Of a DNA stretch of 64,000 bases, positions 24,204-34,103 are shown piece after piece (position 1 is the first letter of the stretch; every line of letters starts with the position of its first letter). A model generated the notes under the pieces. That model was not told the DNA's origin. It searched no databases and worked only from the letters and a program-made list of their open reading frames with translations. The position numbers and the translations under genes were made by a program. Source of the DNA: Favolaschia claudopus (taxonomy: Eukaryota; Basidiomycota; Agaricomycetes; Agaricales; Mycenaceae); NCBI GenBank assembly GCA_037176885.1, contig JAWWNJ010000064.1, positions 682,001 to 746,000 of the forward strand, given 5' to 3'.

Positions 24204-25628
24204 ATGTCTCTCCCTACGTTCTCCGCCTCTACAACCGCCGAAGAAGTTGCGGACACTTTCGCCGCTCAAATCCGTGGCAAAAATGGTACAAATGCTGGCT
24301 CGACATATTACTCTACGACTTTCTAACGGATCGATCGATTGGATAGTCTTGATAACTGGAACGTCTCTGAATGGGCTGGGTTTCGAGGCGGCGCGCGTTA
24401 TTGCCAAGTACGCAAACCTGGTCATTATCACAGGCTACAACTCAGAGAGGTCGGTGGTTCTGGCTTTGCCAAATTTGTTCCGCCCCGGAATCACCCATTC
24501 TGCATCACTGACAGGCTAAAACTTTCTGAGGAGGCGTTGAAGAAAGAGATGAGTCCTGGCGCCAATATTCGCCCACTCGTCTTGGATCTTGCTTCCCTTG
24601 CCTCCGTTCGCAAGGCTGCAGCAGAGGTCAACGCTTACCCTGACCCTCTCCATGTAATATTTGGTCTTCCCAGCCACTTTCTGTTCGATTTTCTAAGCGA
24701 TATACACCACAGGTTTTAGTCCACAATGCGGCACACGGTGGAGGAGACTTCACATTGACTCCCGACGGCTTCGAGATCCAGATGGCGACCGGGCAATTTG
24801 GACCGTTCCTCTTCACCAAGCTGCTTGCTCCGAAATTGCTCGCCAGCGCGTCTGCGGACTTCACGCCTCGTGTGGTCTTTGTATCAAGTGATGCGCATCT
24901 TTTTGGAACCGGCGTAGACTTCGAGAACCTCGTGGATCCGAAGCCGGAAAAGCACCAGAACATGGCAACGTATATGCAGGTGAAATCTGCGAATGTCATG
25001 TTCGCTGGGGAACTTTCGAGGCGTTCTGGAGGAAAAATCAAGGGGTACAGTCTTCATCCCGGAAGTAAGTTCAGTTCTTGTCCAGTGAAGACATTGTTGA
25101 CGCGATGCGATTTACTCAGCCATCTTCACGAACATCATGCAAAAAGAGGCAAACAAAAAGGATTTGGCCGGTTTCGGTAAATTGAATTAAGCCTCCACGA
25201 ATTTGTCGATTGATTCTTTCACGGCAGGAATTCTCAACGCTGACGGCACTCCCAATACCAATAGCCAGTTTCCGTTCAAGACCATCCCTCAAGGAGCTGC
25301 AACGTAGGGCCCAAAAAATGATTGAGAAACGATAAACTTACATCCAATAATATACAGGACTGTAGTTGCGGCCTTCGACACCCGCATTGAGGGTCCGTTT
25401 TACTTACCTGCTATTCGGAGCTCTTGTACTGAACATCCCATGACTAGACCACCCTGGTTCCTACTTAGTGGACGGTGTTTTAGCCGCCGACAAAGCAGCC
25501 CCTCACAGCGTTGATCCAGTATGGCTGTCTACAACATTTATCTTCCTCTTACCAATTTTTTCCAGGAAAATGCCAAGAAATTGTGGGATCTCACAGAGCA
25601 AATCGTTGGGGAGAAATTTACCTTCTGA
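24204..25628 (+). CDS. Short-chain dehydrogenase/reductase (retinol-dehydrogenase-like)
   Basis: Starts MSLPTFSASTTAEEVADTF. The Rossmann cofactor motif reads VLITGTSLNGLGFE (TGxxxGxG). It is followed by HVLVHNAAHGGG (an NNAG variant), VVFVSSDAHLFG (catalytic Ser) and YMQVKSANVMFAGEL (YxxxK). Exons continue through HPGTIFTNIMQKE, FKTIPQGAATTVVAAFDTRI and DHPGSYLVDGVLAADKAAPH, ending ENAKKLWDLTEQIVGEKFTF with the stop at 25626-25628. At least eight exons join in frame. A TAG at 25305 lies in an intron (GCAAC|GTAGGG...ACAG|GACTG), so the gene does not end there. Near 330 residues, it resembles the retinol dehydrogenase/WWOX-like SDR group common in fungi; substrate unknown. Confidence 0.85.
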
Positions 25629-26003
25629 GCTTTCGGATGGAATTTTCGATGTTCTCAAATCTAGAAAATGTAGAAGCGTCCCAAGCTGTAATATGTTCCA
25701 GATACGTACACGGTTCACAGATCATCGGATAGTACTATGTTCGCCCATCTCTCTGAGAAATGGCGGCAATCGAATATAAATTGCCTTTCTGGGCCAATAT
25801 GGGTTGTTTGGTCCTAGCCTTTGTTTATGACCATGTTGATGTATTCTCAACGCGACGCCACTGCTTCACAGACGAAAATGTACCTTGACATGCACCATAT
25901 TATCCACAGTTGTTGGTTCCACTCGGGAAAATTTCGGATCTCCAAGCAGACAAGTTATAAAACTAATTTCACCTGCGATTATTCAGGATTATTCTGCACG
26001 ACA

Positions 26004-26573
26004 CTATCGCCGTCCCTCCACCATAATGATGTGGTAGCCAAAGTTTGTTTTGACCAGAGATGATATGATAGGTTTGTCGACGGTGGAAGGAGTGAGCGCA
26101 AAAGCAGCATCTTGGAAAGCGCCAACCTTGATGCGATTTCAATGCTAATGCGATTGCACTGTTGGATGTTCACGTACCATGCTTCCCCGCACCATCCAAC
26201 CGAGACTACCTCCAGCTACAGAAACTGAGAATCACCATCGCACGCAATGAATGAGCTGGACTAACCCTTTGCCTTGTCTTCCGAATATTCCTGCGCAACT
26301 TTGTTGAACGCCATTCCTTCTTGGATTTTTGCGAGAGCTTCAGTGGCTCTTGAGTGCTTCTCGCATAGAATATGGCGGACCTGGCAGTCATGGAGTCCGA
26401 CTCTGAACACCAATCGCTGAGGATCATGGGCTACTTGCATTGACTGCAGTGGCCGCCTTCAACCCCTTAGACGATTTCTCCTCTGCATCTTCGCTAGTGG
26501 TGTTTGAATTCTTGCCTTTGCCCTTCTTGTCGCTGCCAGTGCTCTTCTTCTCCGCTGCTGGTTTCTTGGGCAT
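26004..26573 (-). CDS. Parvulin-type peptidyl-prolyl isomerase (PIN4/Par14-like)
   Basis: The lysine-rich start ([20 protein letters not shown]) matches the basic N-terminal extension of human PIN4/Par14. The parvulin domain follows: [66 protein letters not shown], and [12 protein letters not shown] at the end, including the two conserved histidine regions. Introns are short. The first appears to use a GC donor (GTCAAT|GCAAGT ... TGCCAG|GTCCGC), which restores VNVRHILC. The stop is at 26004-26006. Family role: prolyl isomerisation in nucleus and ribosome biogenesis. Confidence 0.87.
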
Positions 26574-26641
26574 GGTCGGCGTTCGGGAAAGGCGGTCCGA
26601 ATGTTTGCCTCAGCTTGTGCCGACCGTGACGGCAAACTCCG
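26574..26641. promoter_or_regulatory. Very short bidirectional promoter (68 bp)
   Basis: The parvulin ATG (26573, minus) and the CUE-domain ATG (26642, plus) are separated by only 68 bp, so both 5' leaders and core promoters must share or overlap this segment. No TATA box is evident. Confidence 0.45.
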
Positions 26642-28959
26642 ATGGCTACAGTGTTACCTCGACTGCCGCCCTACCCATCCCCTGCGACCTTCAAGTCCCT
26701 CTCACCTTCTCGGTTAGCCGACACAAAAAAGTCTATTGCTGCTGGTCTCTTTGCTACTGCAGCTCTTCCCCCGACCAAACGCGATACTCCAGCCGCTCGA
26801 AATTTTATATCGACCTATGCTAAAGACCAGGCTCGTTTCACCCTCGAGGCACTGATCTGGCCAGTAACCGTGGCACAAGATGACAAACTCATTCGCAAAA
26901 GGGCTTTAGTTTTGGCTGAGAAGATCGCAGATGCTCTCGATCTGCAAACTCTGGTCGATCTATCAATCGTTTATGCCAGTACGAACACCACTCGTGCGCG
27001 GGCGATATTGGCTGCTGGGCTGCCATCCACTGCTCCGGAAGTCGAAGCTGAACTTCTGCCGGCCTTCACGCAGCTTCTTTCGTCGTCGCAAGGTCTTTAT
27101 GCCCTTCGGAAGACCAGTCATTGCATCGCCTCGTTTTTAAATGTCTGCCCCAAACACATCCTACGTGTTTTCACGCGCTCAAAGGACTTCATCATCGCAC
27201 TCGCGAAAGCCTATGATAGTGGCTTGTCTGCTCTTGCCCATTCTTATGGTGGCCTAGCGATATCCGACACCAGGGAACCTGATGAGGTTGGAAGATGACT
27301 GTTTTTCGTATGTTCTATATTCATGATTCTCGGCATATTCTAGTGGCAGCGAATCTGGGTCGAGACCAAAGTCTCGCTTGTGGACGCCTTCCACGGTATA
27401 TTTCGCACCTTGTTAGATGACCTCGTGGCATCCAGCGGCGCTGCCCTAGCTGCTGAGGCTGATCACGCCTTCGATATCATATTCACGCTGCTCAGTCTAC
27501 CGTCGTCGTCTGAGCATGGCGCCGGACAAATTCCGTTTCTAGACCGCTCGCTATTGGCCGACTACCAGCAGACATACAATTTGTCTCGCACTCTCGCCTC
27601 TTCCCTTCGCCACGCAGAGGAAAAAGACGCTAGGGTTGATCTACTAGAGTCATCTCTGCAGTCCATTGCATCGTCCTCGGAGAAGGAGCCCGGAGCCCTG
27701 AAAATACTATTGCAATCGTCCGGTATGGCGCCAGGCATTGGCGGTCATAGATCTCATCCCAACGCAAATAATTTAAAAGCCAAAGGCAAGGAGGTGCTCC
27801 TTCCAACCGCCGCCCCGCCTGAAGACCCAGAGCTTGATTTGAAGGTGACACAAGTTTTGGACATTCTTCCAGAGCACGAACCCGAGTACCTTCGCGCGCT
27901 TCTCAAGCACCCGTTGTATACCACCCCTGAGAAAGCGGTGGAGGCTCTGCTTGAAGGAACTGCGCCTTCTGCGGCCGAGCTTTCATTGGCTAAACCTGCG
28001 CCGCAGGGCACCGACGAGATATCGGGCTATGTCAGGCGGAACATCTACGACGACGACGCAATGGATCTTTCGCGGGTGCAAGTTGGTAAAAAGGCCGAGT
28101 GAGTGTCAGCATGTTACGTTTGAACTTTGCGCTCAACCAGATGTAGAAATGATTCCGTTCTCCGCGACCGAACATTCATAGAACAGATGAAGGCAGATAT
28201 CCTCCGAAGAGCTGAAGCCATCTCTGACGATGAAGACGAGGATGAAGTGGACGCGCCGGGAAAGAATAGCGGCAAGGGGAAAGCGAAGGAACCCGTCGAC
28301 GATGGTGGCGATTTGGATCTCGATGCAGATCAAAGTCATGTAAGAGTGGTGGGCGATGGGGAGGAAAGCGGTGATGAAGATGATGACAGCGAGGAGGGCG
28401 AAGAACCTCTCAATCCAGAAACAGTCTGCGAATTAGCTTATCTTCGAGATCCCAAGCTGTTTGACCGCGACGCTCAGACAAGACGGGGGAAAGCAAGAGT
28501 GGATCTCAGGGCCCAGACAGGTGCGTCTAACTTTTTAAACAAAACGACTTTTTCATTGAGCTTTTGCGTCTAGGCTGGACGGACGAGCAGCTTGAGGGCT
28601 GGAGGATTATGTTGGAGAGAAATGTAAGCGCACGTTTCTGACTTCTTGGTCTTATAAGATTACTGACTGGTAAATGACAGCCTAAGAAGGACAAGATACT
28701 ACAAAAGCATGAATTTGCGGGTAATCAGAGAGAGATCGTGCAAACGGGTGGCGAATCTTCTAGAGGCGGATCCAGGGGAGGGAGGGCCCGCGGTAGAGGC
28801 AACGGAGGGGCCCGAGGGCGTGGGCGTGGTGGTGGGGGTGAAGGAGGAAATGATGCTCGTGAGCGAGCTTGGAAGGACAAGAACAAAGCCAGTCGCGGTA
28901 ATCATAATCGCAAGCGGGGCTTTGACAAGAAAATGGCAAGAGCGGGCGGACCTTCTTGA
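26642..28959 (+). CDS. CUE-domain protein, ASCC2/Cue3-like (ribosome quality-control trigger complex)
   Basis: A long helical N-terminal half contains RNFISTYAKDQARFTLEAL and LVDLSIVYASTNTTRARAIL. A CUE domain follows (KVTQVLDILPEHEPEYLRAL ... YTTPEKAVEALLEG at about 27840-27960). The rest is acidic, with a conserved RNDSVLRDRTFIEQMKADI, and the C terminus is rich in RGG/GR repeats (28740-28860). This layout fits ASCC2/Cue3, the ubiquitin-binding subunit of the RQT/ASCC complex that splits collided ribosomes. Exon joins: near 27290 to 27345 (GAG|GTTGGA...TAG|TGGCAG), near 28098, near 28518 and near 28623. The stop is at 28957-28959. The CUE domain is firm; orthology is a good inference from architecture. 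Confidence 0.8.
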
Positions 28960-29230
28960 GTAGTCGAGGCAGCGTGTAGACTTTCTAGTTCTTCATCGAC
29001 GAATTTTCAATCTTTTCTGAACTCAAATCTTAGACTACCACCTCAGAACGCGCTTTGACCACCATGACCCCTGGATCAGTGATCTTACTGATCGATTAGA
29101 TAACATTATCATACGGATACCCTCCGGCGTTCCGCTTACATACTCGATAACTCTCCCTCCGGATTATTTTTTCATACATGATGCATCGATGGCGGCTTGA
29201 CTCGATTTGCGCTTTCTTGGAACTTTCACC

Positions 29231-31334
29231 ATGTCCACCGCCGACGAGAACCCTGTCGGAGTTGAGGAAAAATACGCCCAATCCGAGTCCACTGAGCAGG
29301 GAAGGAGGGGCTGGCAGCGCCGTTTGCTTGAATGGGGCGTGGAAGCGCGGGGTGCGTTATCGTGAATTTTATTGTTCGAGGATGGACTCAAGTTTTCGTT
29401 ATGTGTTCAGGGATAAGACCGGTTTTGATCGAGGTATGTTTTGTGGCGGAGAGGCCACCAACGATTTTGGTCAGTACTGGTGCTGAACATCGCCGCTGTA
29501 TTCAGGAGCGGACGGACGAACAATACAGCAAGATATTTTTCATCTGGTTTTCAGCAAGTTTCAATCTCCTGCCGTACGAAATCTTGCTGGGAGCCAATTA
29601 TCTCGAGTCAACTGTGTTTTTGCTTGTAGCTTTTCGGCGGGCTCACTCGGGCCCATTGCGTTCGGGCTCAGTCTACGGGACAGCTGTTTGGTCATTCTAT
29701 TCTTCAATCTCTTGTGTTGTGTGCCTGCCGCATACTTGTGATTCACTGGTGTTCCTTCTGCTTCACACATTATTTCTTACACCGGGTGCCCGCAGGTCAA
29801 CATGGGGTCCGAAGCTTGGTCTGCGCCAGATGGTGCAGGCGCGGTATAGCTTTGGGTATGCTCGGTTCCCGGGTTGAATTGCTGTATAATGTTAACGATC
29901 TTACAGTTATTTCGGTGTCATTGCCGCTGTTTTGCTCAATCTAATTGGCATGACTGGATTTTGTATTCTTGACTGTTCGCGCCTCTAGTCTATTGTTTCT
30001 CCCACCTGGCTGATAGTCGGTCATAGGCATATTGGGCGGCCAAACGCTCGCTGCTGTAGCTGACGGGAATCTTAGCTGGAGGTCAGGATTTCATTCCTTC
30101 ACTTGTCTATTCAACCGAATTTTACAGCGTTGCAGCATAGGCATCGTCATCATCGCTGTCGTATCCCTTCTCGTCTCCTTTGCGGGGTGGAAGCTTCTCC
30201 ACTGGTTCGTCTACTCTCCACAAACTAATTCAACGCCACACAACATAAGAATCTACCTAATTAACACACTTTAGGTACGAGCGAGTCGCGTGGATCCCCG
30301 TCCTAATTATATTTCTTATCGCGGTCGGTCTCGGCGCGAAAAATTTTCGACATATCCCTGCGCCAGCTGAGCCCGCCGATGCGCAGCTCGTGTTGTCGTT
30401 CGCTGCTGTTATTGCAGGGTTTGTGTTGACTTGGTCACCTTTGGCGTCGGATTTTAGTTGTTATATGCGGCCGGAGGTCCCGAGGTGGCTATCTTTTACT
30501 TGTTGTGAACCGCCGTGCAGTAACTGGTGGTTTGGATAGCAAGCGAATTTTCTGCTATTCGTACCTGGGACTCGTCCTGCCCACGGTGACACTGCAGAGC
30601 TTCGGTGCCCTGGTCGGGGCATGTCTTGCCAGTGTACCTGAATGGGAGGCTGGAAACGAGACCGGTGGGGTGGGCGGTATACTTGAAGCCATGTTGAGTC
30701 CGGCAAAAGGGTTTGGGAAATTCCTTACTGTGCTTCTTGCCCTGTCGGTTATGGGCAATGTTGCGGCAACGTTAGTGCCTCTCAATTTCTGCCAGGCCCG
30801 CGCTAATTTTTCGCTACAGATTTTATTCCATATCTCTGAACATGCAGATTCTCATGCCTGTGCTTGTGGTCGTGCCTCGATATGTGTTTTCTATACTCGC
30901 AACAGCCATGTACGTGCTCCTTCCTCCCGTTCGAATTATTACTGACTGAATCAAACAGTGTTATCCCCCTTTCCATTGTCGGCGCGCACAGTTTCTACTC
31001 GACACTGTCCAACTTCCTCGGGCTCATTGGCTATTGGGCTAGCGCTTTCATTGCCATCGTCCTCGAGGAGCACTTCATTTTCAGAAAAGGCGCTGTTGAG
31101 CGTTATGCACTCGCAAATTGGAACACCCCAGGTAAATTGCCTAGCGGAGTGGCTGCTTTGGTTGCGGGGATGTGTGGAATTGGAATTGCCATCCCTTCAA
31201 TGGATCAGGTGTGGTACAGGGGTCCGATTGCAGAGAAGACGGGGGACATCGGTTTTGAACTGGCATTTGCTGTGACGATGGTTGTGTATCCTCCATTACG
31301 ATCGTTAGAAAAACGCCTGTGGAAAAATGTCTAG
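29231..31334 (+). CDS. NCS1-family purine/cytosine permease (Fcy2-like)
   Basis: A plasma-membrane nucleobase/cation symporter with about 12 helices. It begins MSTADENPVGVEEKYAQ. After two small exons come ERTDEQYSKIFFIWFSASFN and LGPIAFGLSLRD, then LGLRQMVQARYSFGYFGV, which has the conserved family loop. Next are ILGGQTLAAVADGNLSW, GFVLTWSPLASDFSCYMRPE, GLVLPTVTLQSFGALVGA, MLSPAKGFGKFLTVLLALS, NFLGLIGYWASAFIAIVLEE and EHFIFRKG, ending SLEKRLWKNV at 31334. Roughly a dozen exons, several tiny, join in frame with GT-AG sites, for example GACT|GTTCGC...ATAG|GCATATT. Residues suit uptake of purines or cytosine, but specificity is inferred from family. Confidence 0.88.
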
Positions 31335-31697
31335 ATTTTTTTTTGGTTCGGGGTTCTCTCTTTTGTTTCGTGACTTGAGTCTTGCGAGGCTTCTCAACTT
31401 TAATAGACTTTAATACCCTTTTTGTTCCATGGCTTCTTTTCTTCTCTTCTGAGACATACGTAATGATCGACGCTAAGCTTCTCGAGATCAGTCACGTGCG
31501 ACCGCGTTTCTTGGTCGCAAAGTTTTTTTCTTGACCACCACGTTCAACGACGACGGGCACCCTCAAGACTCTCCTCGCCCGCTTCCTCTGTGAGTACACG
31601 CGCTCACATCTCTTGCTCTCTTCGCTCATCTTCGCTTGCCCAGGTGGTTTATTGCGACACCCGTGTACTACGCGACAACTTGAAGAAGAATATCATC

Positions 31698-33392
31698 ATG
31701 GCCTCCCTCGACCTGCTTCACTTCACCTATTCCGACTCCCAGCTTGAGTCTGACATTGCAGACGAGAACCACGAGCTGAATTGTGATGAAGACTCGTTTC
31801 CCCCGCGTCCAACGAGTCGCTTGGGCTTCAATAGTGTGGCAAGTGACGATGTGCCACCCGCTGCCCAAACGCGTTCTCGCCCAGCTCTCAAGTGGACCAG
31901 AAATCTTTTTCAAAAGATTGGGTTCTCCCCGCTTTCGTCTGATGTCGACATGGATATCACTGCAGCACCAATCATCTCTCCTACCGCAGACGACGACGAC
32001 GACATGGACCCGCTCACCCTCCCTATCCTCCCGTCCTGCTCTTCCGTTGCTTCCACTTCCTCGCTCAGCTTGATGGATATTGACGGTTCATCGTGCGACG
32101 AGTACGACTCGGACTCAGACAGTTATTCTTCTGGGGACTCTGACGTTGAGCTCGACTCGGCGTCCGAGTCTGAAAATCCTATTGTTAAAATGCCTTTGTA
32201 CGCACCACCTCTGCCTCTGCCTCTACCTCCGCTCCCGCCTGCTGTGACACCCGCTCCCGTTGCATCATACGCACCTCCCCCCGCTTCCGCATCTCCACAA
32301 CGACTATTCTCTCGCCAGCCTACCACACCCTATGCACCTTCACTGCGCACCAGATTCTCCTGCCTCCCGTCCCCCCTCTCTCCCATCGCCGCATCTCGTA
32401 CCTCCTACGCTACACCCCTCCGACACGCCTACGGACACCACGGCCGCTCCCGACACGCGCTATTACACATGAAATACCTCTGGAACGTTCGCTCGGACCA
32501 ATGGCTCGCACATGATGCTGCTCAAACCCGTGAGCGTGCCCTGCTTTCCCCCAATCATCCCCTCGATGCCGACCGGCGTCGTTCTTTGCGTTCATCCCCC
32601 TCACCCCCGCCTGTACGGAGTCCCGAGCCTCAGACGCGCCCTCTGCCACCTCTGACGGTCCACCCGCGGCGAGGCGACTTGAGTGCGTTGCGGGATCCCG
32701 GCCCAGCGCATATGGACCGCTGCTTTGTGGGAATGCCGCTGTGGACGATGAGCAAGACATTGTGGATGTATGATGTGCATGTGCTTGCCGGGCATCGGGA
32801 GCGGGAGCGGGTGGCAGGGTTGCGGCTCGCATTCGACGATGGTTGCCAGTCTGAGGAGGAGAGTGGGAGCGAGGGGGAGAACAGTATGATGGCGTCTTCG
32901 GTGTCGACTGCAGGATTTAGCGACGACTCAGACGAGACGCTCGTGGACAGTGAGCGGTCGGACGACGAGGGTGTGATGGAGGATGTAGACCTTTCGAGTG
33001 ACGATGGGAAGCCGAAGGATTCGCATAACTCCCCGTTGGACCGTTATCTCACCGCCTCCAAGCCTCGCACGCGGATGCCAACCAAACTCAAGTTACAGAC
33101 AGCCCCGGTATGGGAAACAGCTTGGTACAAGCGCTTTGAAGTTCTGTTCGAGCTTCTGAGGATGGATAACGAGCGGGCGCAGCAGGCTCAGCAACAACTA
33201 CAACAACAATTGATGCAGTCGCAGGGTGTTTCAACCCCGCGTTCCCGCTTTTTCATTGGAGACGAAAGCGAGGACGCGGATGACTGCGAGGGGGACGAGT
33301 CTTGGAGCGAGGAACGATGGGACAACGTTTTGTCGATGGGACACGGTGCTGAAGACCCCCGCATCATCTCGAATCACATTCTCGTACATTGA
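31698..33392 (+). CDS. Large acidic, Ser/Pro-rich hypothetical protein
   Basis: A single uninterrupted frame of about 560 residues, taken from the ATG at 31698 (MASLDLLHFTYSDSQLES); the frame is open further upstream but without a better ATG. No domain is recognised. The first part is acidic with poly-Asp and Ser/Asp runs (32090-32180). The centre is Pro-rich, followed by a short ordered-looking piece (MDRCFVGMPLWTMSKTLWMYDVHVLAGH). A second acidic Ser/Asp stretch spans 32840-33010, then PVWETAWYKRFEVLFELLRM and a poly-Gln helix near 33180-33215. It could be a disordered regulatory protein. Coding status is supported by frame length and codon-like composition. Confidence 0.7.
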   Translation: MASLDLLHFTYSDSQLESDIADENHELNCDEDSFPPRPTSRLGFNSVASDDVPPAAQTRSRPALKWTRNLFQKIGFSPLSSDVDMDITAAPIISPTADDDDDMDPLTLPILPSCSSVASTSSLSLMDIDGSSCDEYDSDSDSYSSGDSDVELDSASESENPIVKMPLYAPPLPLPLPPLPPAVTPAPVASYAPPPASASPQRLFSRQPTTPYAPSLRTRFSCLPSPLSPIAASRTSYATPLRHAYGHHGRSRHALLHMKYLWNVRSDQWLAHDAAQTRERALLSPNHPLDADRRRSLRSSPSPPPVRSPEPQTRPLPPLTVHPRRGDLSALRDPGPAHMDRCFVGMPLWTMSKTLWMYDVHVLAGHRERERVAGLRLAFDDGCQSEEESGSEGENSMMASSVSTAGFSDDSDETLVDSERSDDEGVMEDVDLSSDDGKPKDSHNSPLDRYLTASKPRTRMPTKLKLQTAPVWETAWYKRFEVLFELLRMDNERAQQAQQQLQQQLMQSQGVSTPRSRFFIGDESEDADDCEGDESWSEERWDNVLSMGHGAEDPRIISNHILVH

Positions 33393-34103
33393 TTCGACTC
33401 GACTCGATTCTTCTGTTCAGTCTTCATGCTGCCGCACCACGACAAGCTCGCTCGCCCTTCGTTCATTCGACTCATTTCGTTCATCATCTCATTCAAGGAT
33501 TGGAAACCGGAACCACGCATGCACACGGAATTGGAAATTATATTATAGGTCTTGCAACTCGCGTCCATCTCATCCATCCATCCATCCCCCTCCTTCGCTG
33601 CATTCATCTCATCATCCATCTCCTCCATCTCATCTTCATCCTCGAATATAAATGACACGACCCACGACCCACGATTACGACGAACAACAAAACTGCAATC
33701 TGTATTAGTACATATCAGCATCACCTCTGAGTATTCACTCATTTATTCGATTTGTTTGTTTCGCATGCATTTGTACCATTATCATCCAACCCACTCTACA
33801 TACTTACATACTATTAGTGTTACGCCAGGTACCTATTATCGATGTTTGTATGTGCCTTTAATGCGGAATGAAAAGGAAAAGGATCCCTATTCTTTGTTCT
33901 TCGCTCGAGAAAATTGCGGTGCATCTTGTGTGGTATGAGGCGGTGAATACGCCAAGCACAGGCTGGTCTCTGCGGAATCTGATTCAGTGACATAGGCAGC
34001 CGTGAGGTTGTAGGCATGGTTTATAAGTAGTACAGCAGTACAGTCAATGATCGTACATTGTGGAGCGGTATAATCCGCTTGTGATACAATAGAGCAACTA
34101 CTA
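33393..34103. other. Convergent intergenic region, no gene
   Basis: Between two converging stops. It contains a CATC-rich simple-sequence stretch around 33560-33640 and AT-rich DNA that probably holds both 3' untranslated regions. No open frame in it resembles a protein. Confidence 0.4.

Noticed and set aside
25305..25307. TAG as the end of the short-chain dehydrogenase
   Set aside because: The expected C-terminal sequence continues after a GT-AG intron, and the protein ends at 25628 instead.
32410..32832. Minus-strand frame opposite the acidic hypothetical protein
   Set aside because: Shadow of the longer plus-strand frame, which has a better start and composition.
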